Source: Conexibacter sp. (GTDB lineage Bacteria; Actinomycetota; Thermoleophilia; Solirubrobacterales; Solirubrobacteraceae). Taken from it: 6,396 nt of DNA. The notes beneath the pieces are model-generated. The model ran no database searches. It saw nothing but the letters and a program-made list of their open reading frames with translations, and was not told the DNA's origin. The stretch spans positions 1 to 6,396 of the forward strand of contig JAOPZP010000561.1 of assembly GCA_025964055.1 (NCBI GenBank). The letters run 5' to 3'. This document shows positions 1-4,570 of the stretch, piece by piece (the first letter of the stretch is position 1; the number at the start of each line of letters is the position of its first letter). The position numbers and the translations under genes were made by a program.

Positions 1-90
1 CCGGTCGCGGCCGCCCAGCCCGCCGGGCATCCCGACGAGCGCCTGCCCGCGCCGCTGGCCGGCGACGGCCCGACCGCCGCGGCGGCCTGA
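1..90 (+). CDS. C-terminal fragment of an upstream gene (partial, unidentified)
   Basis: An open frame enters from the left edge in frame 1 and ends at TGA 88-90, leaving 29 visible codons. The residues are Ala/Pro-rich (ending GDGPTAAAA), which looks like a loose, low-complexity tail and not a folded domain, so no family can be recognised. It reads in the same direction as bioD with only 22 bases between them, so the two are probably co-transcribed. By analogy with actinobacterial biotin operons it could be bioF or bioB, but nothing in these 29 residues shows that. The coding call rests on frame, codon style (GC-rich third positions) and operon spacing. Confidence 0.5.
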   Translation, partial: PVAAAQPAGHPDERLPAPLAGDGPTAAAA

Positions 91-93
91 GGC

Positions 94-98
94 GGAGG
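94..98 (+). promoter_or_regulatory. Candidate ribosome binding site of bioD
   Basis: GGAGG is a strong Shine-Dalgarno match, but it lies 14 bases before the GTG at 113, longer than the usual 5-9. No in-frame start lies between them. An ATG at 99-101 directly abuts the site but opens only a five-codon frame that ends across the bioD start (TGA 114-116). Confidence 0.45.
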
Positions 99-112
99 AT
101 GGGCCGGCTGCC

Positions 113-820
113 GTGAACGGGCTCTTCGTCACCGGCACCGACACCGAGGTCGGCAAGAGCGTCGTCGCCGCCGTGCTCGTCGCGACGCTGGCGGCGCAGG
201 GCGTGCGCGTCGGTGCGTTCAAGCCGGTCGTGACCGGCCTCGACGACGCGCCCGAGCCCGGCAAGCCACACGACCACGAGCTGCTCGCGCGCTGCGCGCA
301 GATGGAGCCCGGCGCCGTGGCGCCGCTGCGCTTCGGGCCCGCGGTGTCACCCCATCTGGCGGCCGAGCTCGCGGGGGTCACCATCGATCCCGCGGCGCTG
401 GTGGCGACGGCCGTCGCGACCGCGGCGGAGCGCGGCACGCTGATCGCCGAGGGCGTCGGCGGATTGTTGGTGCCCTTGACGTCGGAGGGCTACCAGGTGC
501 GCGACCTGGCGGTGGACCTGGGCCTCCCGCTGGTGGTCGTCGCCCGCCCCGGGCTGGGGACGATCAACCACACGTTGTTGACGCTGGAGTCGGCGCGGAG
601 CGCGGGCCTGGACGTGCGCGCCGTCGTGATCTCGCCGTGGCCGACCGAGCCGACGCCGATGGAGGTGTCCAACCGCGCGACGATCGCGGCGCTCGGCGAC
701 GTGGAGGTCGTGGAGCTGGCACGCGTCACCGGCTTCTCGGCCGCCGAGCTGGCCCGTGCCGGGTCGGCGTTGCCGGTGGCGCGCTGGCTGGAGGGCGCGC
801 GCGAAGGACGTGCGGCGTGA
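113..820 (+). CDS. bioD: ATP-dependent dethiobiotin synthetase BioD
   Basis: Catalyses ATP- and CO2-dependent ureido-ring closure of 7,8-diaminononanoate to dethiobiotin, the penultimate step of biotin synthesis, in the cytoplasm. The 235-residue product matches the family length (about 225-240). The N-terminus has the BioD P-loop GTDTEVGKS (residues 8-16), followed by the substrate lysine in AFKPVVTG (K37), an Asp at D54 that would serve Mg2+ binding, the SPHLAAELAG segment (79-88), and EGVGGLLVPL (113-122), whose Glu corresponds to the second metal ligand. GLGTINHTLLTLE (148-160) is also typical. The GTG start at 113 is chosen because it puts the P-loop at the normal distance from the N-terminus and no upstream in-frame start exists. 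The gene lies 22 bases after the preceding frame, and its stop overlaps the start of the VOC gene, so it is internal to an operon. Confidence 0.96.
   Translation: MNGLFVTGTDTEVGKSVVAAVLVATLAAQGVRVGAFKPVVTGLDDAPEPGKPHDHELLARCAQMEPGAVAPLRFGPAVSPHLAAELAGVTIDPAALVATAVATAAERGTLIAEGVGGLLVPLTSEGYQVRDLAVDLGLPLVVVARPGLGTINHTLLTLESARSAGLDVRAVVISPWPTEPTPMEVSNRATIAALGDVEVVELARVTGFSAAELARAGSALPVARWLEGAREGRAA
803..808 (+). promoter_or_regulatory. Ribosome binding site of the VOC gene
   Basis: GAAGGA lies inside the 3' end of bioD, 8 bases before the GTG at 817. It supports that start over any later one and indicates translation coupled to bioD. Confidence 0.6.
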
Positions 821-1218
821 ACGACGGCATCACCCTCGACCACGTCGTGATCGCGGTGTCGGACTGGGAGCGGTGCAACGCCTTCTACCGCGACGTCTGC
901 GGCGCCGAGCTCGTCCGCCTCGACGACCCACCCCCGAACCGCTGGCGCTACCGCTTCGGCGACATCCAGTTCAACGTCCACGGCCCCGGGATGGAGCCGA
1001 CGCCCGTGGCGCGGATCCCGGCGGCGCCGGGCATGGCCGACCTGTGCCTGGTGTGGCCGGGGACCGCCGAGGAGGCGGCGGAGCATCTGGCCGAGCACGG
1101 CGTCGCGGTGGAGATGGGGCCGGTGCCGCGCAACGGGGCGGGCGGACGCGGGATGTCGGTGTACTTCAGAGATCCGGATGGGAGCTTGTTGGAGTTCATC
1201 GCGTACGCGCCGGCGTAG
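817..1218 (+). CDS. VOC (glyoxalase/dioxygenase superfamily) protein, GLOD5-like
   Basis: A 133-residue single-module vicinal-oxygen-chelate protein with two beta-alpha-beta-beta-beta halves. Visible landmarks are LDHVVIAVSD (7-16), NAFYRDVCGAEL (21-32), FGDIQFNVHGPG (47-58), MADLCLVW (73-80), GPVPRNGAGG (101-110) and SVYFRDPDGSLLEF (114-127). The likely metal ligands are H9, H55 and E126. The pattern FNVHGPG, then ADLC, then GPVPR, then YFRDPDGxLLE resembles the GLOD5 / 'VOC family virulence protein' group, whose substrate is generally unknown. The GTG start overlaps the bioD stop as GTGA (817-820), a classic coupling arrangement, and a ribosome site lies 8 bases upstream. It may be a metal-dependent lyase, isomerase or dioxygenase; the sequence does not decide which. 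A role in biotin synthesis is not established. Confidence 0.9.
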   Translation: MNDGITLDHVVIAVSDWERCNAFYRDVCGAELVRLDDPPPNRWRYRFGDIQFNVHGPGMEPTPVARIPAAPGMADLCLVWPGTAEEAAEHLAEHGVAVEMGPVPRNGAGGRGMSVYFRDPDGSLLEFIAYAPA

Positions 1219-1256
1219 TTGGCGCTCAGCGCGGGCGCGCCGGTCTGCCGCGGGCG

Positions 1257-1312
1257 CGGGGATCCGTGTCGTCCAACCCGGGATATAGCCCGGTCAGACG
1301 ACACGGACCCCG
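1257..1312. terminator. Long hairpin between convergent genes, probable bidirectional terminator
   Basis: The arm at 1257-1273 pairs with 1297-1312. Eleven uninterrupted pairs (TCCGTGTCGTC with GACGACACGGA) are followed, after a single bulged A at 1262, by five more (CGGGG with CCCCG). Inside lies a second stem, CCGGG (1278-1282) with CCCGG (1289-1293), closing the AT-rich loop ATATAG. There is no T-tract on either strand, so a classical intrinsic terminator is not shown. The hairpin is placed symmetrically: 38 bases separate it from the VOC stop and 38 from the stop of the minus-strand gene. A bidirectional terminator or dispersed palindromic element are both possible. Confidence 0.7.
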
Positions 1313-1343
1313 GCGCCGGCGGCAGGCCCCGGGCGCCGGCGCC
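1312..1343. repeat. Secondary GC-only inverted repeat
   Basis: GGCGCCGG (1312-1319) is the inverted complement of CCGGCGCC (1336-1343), and 1332-1343 is itself a perfect 12-bp palindrome. It abuts the larger hairpin on the side where the minus-strand transcript arrives and could add to termination. GC-only palindromes arise easily at this base composition, so it carries limited weight. Confidence 0.35.
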
Positions 1344-1350
1344 ACCGCCC

Positions 1351-2850
1351 TCACCGCTGACCGTCTGCGGCCACCTGCACGATCGAGGCGTCGATGAGCC
1401 ACTCCACGGGCGCCACGTCGTCGGTGTAGACGCGGCCGCCGCGCAGCCCGGGCGCCAGGCGGGCGGCAGCGGCCAGCGCCACGGGCGCCAGCGTCGGGTC
1501 CATGTGCCCCGCCGCGGCGCGCAGCCGCGCCGCGCTCAGCGGCACGTCGGCGGCAACCACCTGGGTGTTGACCGCCTGCGCCGGGTCCCGGGCGACATGG
1601 GCGAACACCGACCCCATGGTTGCCGACAGCACCTGCTCCAGGCGCGGCGACTTCTCGGGATGGCCGACGTTGACGATCACCGCGCCGCCCGGGTTCAGCC
1701 GCGACTTCGCCAGCGCGAAGAACTCCTTGGTCGCCAGGTAGAACGGGATGTAGGGCTGGCGGTAGGCGTCGACGTAGATGATGTCGAACCGCCGCTTGGT
1801 CGCGCGCAGCCACGGCCGCGCGTCGGCGGCGTGCGTGCGCAGGTGCGGCGCGCGCAGGTCGAACAGCCGGCGGCCGACCTCGGTCAGCCGCGGGTCGATC
1901 TCGACCGCGTCGATCCGGGTGTCGGGGAGGAAGTGGCCGTAGGAGCGCACGACCGTGCCGGCGGCGCTGCCCAGGATGGCGATCGACCGGGGCCCGCCGG
2001 CCCGGGCCGCGAACGGCAGCACGAGCGGCTCGTCCCAGTAGTTGCCGGTCAGCCACTGCCCCGGCGTGTAGACGGAGTGCACGGCCTGGCCCTCGTTGAG
2101 CTCCAGACGCCGCTCGCCGCTGTCGGCCTGCACCACGCGGGCGTACTGGTAGTCGGTCTCGCTCTCCCAGATGACGCGCCCGTCGGTCGTCGCCTTGACC
2201 GCCCCGGTCGGCAGCGCGATGAGCAGGAGCACGAGGGCGGGCGCGAGCGCGCCCACGCGCCGGCGCAGCCCGAGCGCGGCGACCAGCCCGAGCGACAGCG
2301 CGAAGATCAGGAACGTGCGCCGCGTCCCGACGAACGGGATCAGCACGAGCGCGCTGAGGAAGACGCCGGCCAGGGAGCCGAGCGTCGAGATCGCGTAGAG
2401 CCGCCCGGAGATGCGCCCCGCCTCGTCGAGCGAGCGGACGCTCAGGCGCACGGCGTATGGCGCCACGCAGCCCAGCACCAGCACGGGCGCCGCGATCAGG
2501 ACGAGCACGGCCAGCAGCGAGCCGACGAACGCGCCGGCCTGCACGGTGTCCAGCGCAGCGACCGACACGCGCAGGAACGGCCCGGCGACGAACGGCACGG
2601 CCGCCATCAGCAGCGCCGCGACGAGCACGAGCCGGCACAGCCCGCGGAACGTCGGGTCGCGATCGGCGAGGCGGCCGCCGACCCAGTAGCCGCCGCTCAG
2701 CGCCACCAGCACGGTCGCGATGGTGTTGGCCCACACGATGGTCGAGGCGCCGAACCACGGCGCCAGCAGCCGGGCCGCGGCGATCTCGGCCCCCAGCGAC
2801 GACGCTCCCACCACAGCGGCCACGAGGGCGACGAGACGGCGATCCTCCAC
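1351..2850 (-). CDS. Membrane-anchored spermidine-synthase-like protein (fused TM + aminopropyltransferase-like domain)
   Basis: A 499-residue protein of the 'fused MFS/spermidine synthase' type. About seven hydrophobic helices are visible at roughly 5-25, 36-52, 72-92, 108-128, 152-172, 178-196 and 201-217. A spermidine-synthase-like N-terminal beta segment follows (WESETDYQYARVV, about 228-240, and LELNEGQAVHSVY, 249-261). The Rossmann domain comes next: SIAILGSAAGTVVRSY (289-304), AVEIDPRLTEVGRR (315-328), DIIYVDAYRQPY (356-367), and DDVAPVEWL (477-485) near the C-terminus. The AdoMet-loop position reads GSAAG and the classical D-S/T-x-D catalytic stretch reads VDAYRQ, so true spermidine synthesis is doubtful and the substrate is unknown. 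The GTG start at 2850 puts the first helix near the N-terminus; an ATG at 2913 would add a hydrophilic 21-residue tail. The gene is divergent from bioA across 61 bases. Confidence 0.88.
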   Translation of the reverse strand: MEDRRLVALVAAVVGASSLGAEIAAARLLAPWFGASTIVWANTIATVLVALSGGYWVGGRLADRDPTFRGLCRLVLVAALLMAAVPFVAGPFLRVSVAALDTVQAGAFVGSLLAVLVLIAAPVLVLGCVAPYAVRLSVRSLDEAGRISGRLYAISTLGSLAGVFLSALVLIPFVGTRRTFLIFALSLGLVAALGLRRRVGALAPALVLLLIALPTGAVKATTDGRVIWESETDYQYARVVQADSGERRLELNEGQAVHSVYTPGQWLTGNYWDEPLVLPFAARAGGPRSIAILGSAAGTVVRSYGHFLPDTRIDAVEIDPRLTEVGRRLFDLRAPHLRTHAADARPWLRATKRRFDIIYVDAYRQPYIPFYLATKEFFALAKSRLNPGGAVIVNVGHPEKSPRLEQVLSATMGSVFAHVARDPAQAVNTQVVAADVPLSAARLRAAAGHMDPTLAPVALAAAARLAPGLRGGRVYTDDVAPVEWLIDASIVQVAADGQR

Positions 2851-2857
2851 GGCGACG

Positions 2858-2863
2858 AGGGTA
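2858..2863 (-). promoter_or_regulatory. -10 element, predicted leaderless promoter of the spermidine-synthase-like gene
   Basis: On the minus strand TACCCT matches the actinobacterial TANNNT -10 consensus and ends 7 bases before the GTG at 2850. Transcription would then begin at or within one base of the start codon. No Shine-Dalgarno sequence precedes the GTG. No convincing -35 (TTGAC-like) is seen. Confidence 0.5.
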
Positions 2864-2898
2864 CGGGGTCGGGGCGCGATGGCGTCCGTCGGAGCCCA

Positions 2899-2904
2899 TA
2901 CGGT
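2899..2904 (+). promoter_or_regulatory. -10 element, predicted leaderless promoter of bioA
   Basis: TACGGT matches TANNNT and ends 7 bases before the bioA ATG at 2912, the same geometry as the opposing gene. The intervening TCGGGCC offers no ribosome site, which supports leaderless initiation. No clear -35 is visible 17-18 bases upstream. I see no recognisable BirA, BioR or BioQ operator in this 61-base gap. Confidence 0.5.
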
Positions 2905-2911
2905 TCGGGCC

Positions 2912-4228
2912 ATGACGACCGCTGATCTCCGCGCGCTGGACCGGGAGGTCCTCTGGCACCCGTTCACCCAGCAGCAGGGCTGGATCGCCGAGGACGCCCC
3001 CATCATCGAGCGCGGCGAGGGCTGCACGCTGTACGACACCGACGGCACCGCCTACCTCGACGGCGTCTCCTCGCTGTGGTGCACGGTGCACGGCCATCGC
3101 CACCCCGCGCTGGACGCCGCGGTGCGCGCGCAGCTGGACCGCGTCGCGCACACGACCATGCTGGGCCTGTCGCACCCGCCGGCCATCGAGCTGGCCGAGA
3201 AGCTGCTCGCCGTGGCCCCCAAGGGCGACCGCGAGCTGACGCGCGTCTTCTACTCCGACAACGGCTCGACCGCCAACGAGATCGCGCTGAAGATGGCGTT
3301 CCAGTGGCACAAGATCCGTGGCGACGAGCAGCGCACCAAGTTCGTGTACCTGGACATGAGCTACCACGGCGACACCATCGGCTCGGTGTCGGTCGGCGGC
3401 ATCGACCTGTTCCACACGCTCTTCCGGCCGATGCTGTTCGACGGGCTGCGGACGATCCCGGGCGACCCCGCCGACCTCGAGCGCATCCTCGCCGAGCACG
3501 GCCACGAGGTCGCCGCGCTGATCATGGAGCCGCTCGTGCAGGGCGCGGCCGGGATGCTGATGCACCCCGCGGGCTACCTGCGCGCCGTGCGCGAGCTGTG
3601 CGACCGCTACGACGTGCTGATGATCTGCGACGAGGTCGCGACCGGCTTCGGCCGCACCGGCACGATGTTCGCCTGCGAGCACGAGGGCGTCGTGCCCGAC
3701 ATCCTGAGCGTCGCCAAGGGGCTGACCGGCGGGTACCTGCCGCTGGCCGCGACGCTGGCCACCGAGCGCATCTACCAGGGGTTCCTGGGCGAGTTCCAGG
3801 AGTTCAAGACGTTCTTCCACGGCCACACGTACACGGGCAACCCGCTGGCCTGCGCGGCGGCGATCGCGACGCTCGACGTCTTCGAGCAGGAGGGCACGCT
3901 CGCGGCGTTGCAGCCCAAGCTCGAGCTGCTCGGCGAGCTGCTCGACGAGCACGTCGCGCCGCTGTCGACGGTCACCGAGATCCGCCGCCTGGGGACGATG
4001 GTCGGCATCGAGCTGACCGCCTTCCCGCTGGAGGCCCGCATGGGCCACCAGGTCACGCTGGCCGCACGCCGGCGCGGCGCGATCGTCCGTCCGCTGGGCG
4101 ACGTCATCGTGTTGATGCCGCCGCTGGCGATCACCGAGGACGAGCTGCGCCGCCTGGTCGCGATCACCGCCGAGGCGATCGCCGCGGCCACCGGAGCGGA
4201 GGCACCGGTGGCCGCGATGGAGCTTTAG
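2912..4228 (+). CDS. bioA: Adenosylmethionine-8-amino-7-oxononanoate aminotransferase BioA
   Basis: A PLP-dependent class III aminotransferase that converts 8-amino-7-oxononanoate (KAPA) to 7,8-diaminononanoate, the substrate of BioD. The 438 residues fit the family (about 430-450). Visible motifs in order are LWHPFTQQQGW (14-24), LDGVSSLWCTVHGHRHP (49-65), FYSDNGSTANEIALKMAFQW (113-132), YHGDTIGSVSVGG (151-163), ICDEVATGFGRTGTMF (238-253, with PLP-contacting D240), SVAKGLTGGYLPLA (266-279, with Schiff-base lysine K269), HGHTYTGNPLACAAA (303-317), and IVRPLGDVIVLMPPL (391-405). Every hallmark is intact. SAM is the usual amino donor, but some family members use lysine, and I cannot decide this from sequence. 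The ATG at 2912 gives a normal N-terminus, and the TANNNT element sits 7 bases before it. The gene is about 2.1 kb downstream of bioD and appears to be transcribed alone. Confidence 0.96.
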   Translation: MTTADLRALDREVLWHPFTQQQGWIAEDAPIIERGEGCTLYDTDGTAYLDGVSSLWCTVHGHRHPALDAAVRAQLDRVAHTTMLGLSHPPAIELAEKLLAVAPKGDRELTRVFYSDNGSTANEIALKMAFQWHKIRGDEQRTKFVYLDMSYHGDTIGSVSVGGIDLFHTLFRPMLFDGLRTIPGDPADLERILAEHGHEVAALIMEPLVQGAAGMLMHPAGYLRAVRELCDRYDVLMICDEVATGFGRTGTMFACEHEGVVPDILSVAKGLTGGYLPLAATLATERIYQGFLGEFQEFKTFFHGHTYTGNPLACAAAIATLDVFEQEGTLAALQPKLELLGELLDEHVAPLSTVTEIRRLGTMVGIELTAFPLEARMGHQVTLAARRRGAIVRPLGDVIVLMPPLAITEDELRRLVAITAEAIAAATGAEAPVAAMEL

Positions 4229-4342
4229 GGCCGCGGGAACGGCCCCCCGGGCCGTCTCCCCCAGCCGTTCGCCCTCTCGGCGATCGGCCGCGGGAACGGC
4301 CCCCCGGGCCGTCTCCCGAAGCCGTTCGCCCTCTGGGCGATC
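4229..4342. repeat. Two tandem 57-bp hairpin repeats filling a convergent gap
   Basis: Unit 1 (4229-4285) and unit 2 (4286-4342) start GGCCGCGGGAACGG and are identical except at three positions (4261/4318, 4262/4319, 4278/4335). A partial third start (GGCC, 4343-4346) follows. Each unit has a perfect 7-bp hairpin with a CCC loop (ACGGCCC, then GGGCCGT; 4239-4255 in unit 1) and a second hairpin of the form GCCGTTCGCCC-TCT-GGGCGATCGGC (4321-4345 in unit 2: 10 of 11 pairs; unit 1 has an extra mismatch). GAACGGC and GCCGTTC within a unit can also pair, giving a competing fold. The array begins one base after the bioA stop and reaches the rubredoxin stop codon. A bidirectional terminator is the simplest reading, but there is no T-tract. 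Confidence 0.8.
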
Positions 4343-4345
4343 GGC

Positions 4346-4525
4346 CTAGTCCTCGTAGGCGACGAAGTCGCGCTTGCGCGCGCCGCACACGGGACAGAAC
4401 CACGTGTCCGGGATGTCGGCGAAGGCGGTCCCGGGCGGGATGCCCCCGTCGGGGTCTCCGTCGGCGGGGTCGTAGATGAACCCGCAGGATTCGCAGATCC
4501 ACTTCTGCACGATGACGTCGCTCAT
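4346..4525 (-). CDS. Rubredoxin
   Basis: A 59-residue electron carrier binding one mononuclear Fe(Cys)4 centre in the cytoplasm. The two knuckles are clear: C11-x-x-C14 followed by GFIYDP, and C44-P-V-C47-G-A. The aromatic and turn residues typical of rubredoxins are present (DGDPDGGIPPGT at 22-33, F35, IPDTWFCPVC at 38-47), and a short basic-then-acidic tail (RKRDFVAYED) ends the protein. The length is normal (about 52-60). The ATG at 4525 fits the family N-terminus. No alkane hydroxylase, rubredoxin reductase, rubrerythrin or oxygen-reducing flavoprotein gene is adjacent, so its partner cannot be named. It is divergent from the Nudix gene across 45 bases and converges on bioA across the 57-bp repeats. 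Confidence 0.96.
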   Translation of the reverse strand: MSDVIVQKWICESCGFIYDPADGDPDGGIPPGTAFADIPDTWFCPVCGARKRDFVAYED

Positions 4526-4534
4526 GTCCCTGGA

Positions 4535-4540
4535 AAGGTA
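4535..4540 (-). promoter_or_regulatory. -10 element, predicted rubredoxin promoter
   Basis: On the minus strand TACCTT matches TANNNT and ends 9 bases before the ATG at 4525, so the mRNA would be leaderless or carry a leader of only about two bases. The AGGGA next to the ATG is too close to act as a normal ribosome site. This element also occupies the position expected for the -35 of the opposing Nudix promoter. Confidence 0.45.
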
Positions 4541-4541
4541 C

Positions 4542-4555
4542 TGGCCAGCTGGCCA
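4542..4555. promoter_or_regulatory. Perfect 14-bp palindrome between divergent promoters, candidate operator
   Basis: TGGCCAGCTGGCCA is identical to its own reverse complement. It lies between the rubredoxin -10 (4535-4540) and the Nudix -10 (4558-4563), in the spacer of both promoters. A dimeric regulator bound here would block or tune both genes. I do not recognise the motif as belonging to a named regulator family. Confidence 0.5.
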
Positions 4556-4557
4556 AG

Positions 4558-4563
4558 TAGGCT
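4558..4563 (+). promoter_or_regulatory. -10 element, predicted leaderless promoter of the Nudix-epimerase operon
   Basis: TAGGCT matches TANNNT and ends 7 bases before the GTG at 4571, the same spacing as at the bioA divergent promoter. The intervening GCCTCGC contains no Shine-Dalgarno sequence. Confidence 0.5.
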
Positions 4564-4570
4564 GCCTCGC

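Noticed and set aside
637..1218. A longer upstream start for the VOC gene, reading through the end of bioD from position 637
   Set aside because: The extra N-terminal part is an out-of-frame translation of bioD rich in Arg and Gly; the GTG at 817 has a ribosome site and starts right at the VOC fold.
2851..2911. A biotin-responsive operator (BirA, BioQ or BioR type) upstream of bioA
   Set aside because: No extended inverted repeat is present; only a short AGCCC...GGGC match overlapping the start region, which is too weak at this GC content.
2848..2913. Alternative ATG start (2913, minus) for the spermidine-synthase-like gene, sharing the CATG with the bioA start
   Set aside because: It would add a 21-residue hydrophilic, Pro/Arg-rich tail before the first membrane helix and overlap the bioA start; the GTG at 2850 has a well-placed -10 and a natural N-terminus.
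1219..2925. A 568-codon plus-strand open frame over the membrane protein gene
   Set aside because: Low-complexity Arg/Gln/His/Asp-rich translation with no family resemblance; it is the antisense shadow of the minus-strand gene and would start immediately after the VOC stop with no ribosome site.
1226..4048. A 940-codon open frame on the minus strand, running antisense to bioA and out of frame with the membrane protein
   Set aside because: It has no recognisable domain, its composition is Arg/His/Ala/Gly-biased as expected for a shadow frame in very GC-rich DNA, and it is contradicted by the intact BioA and spermidine-synthase-like proteins.
4229..4342. Repeat array as a CRISPR
   Set aside because: Only two units, directly abutting with no unique spacers, and the whole unit is repeated; no cas genes nearby.
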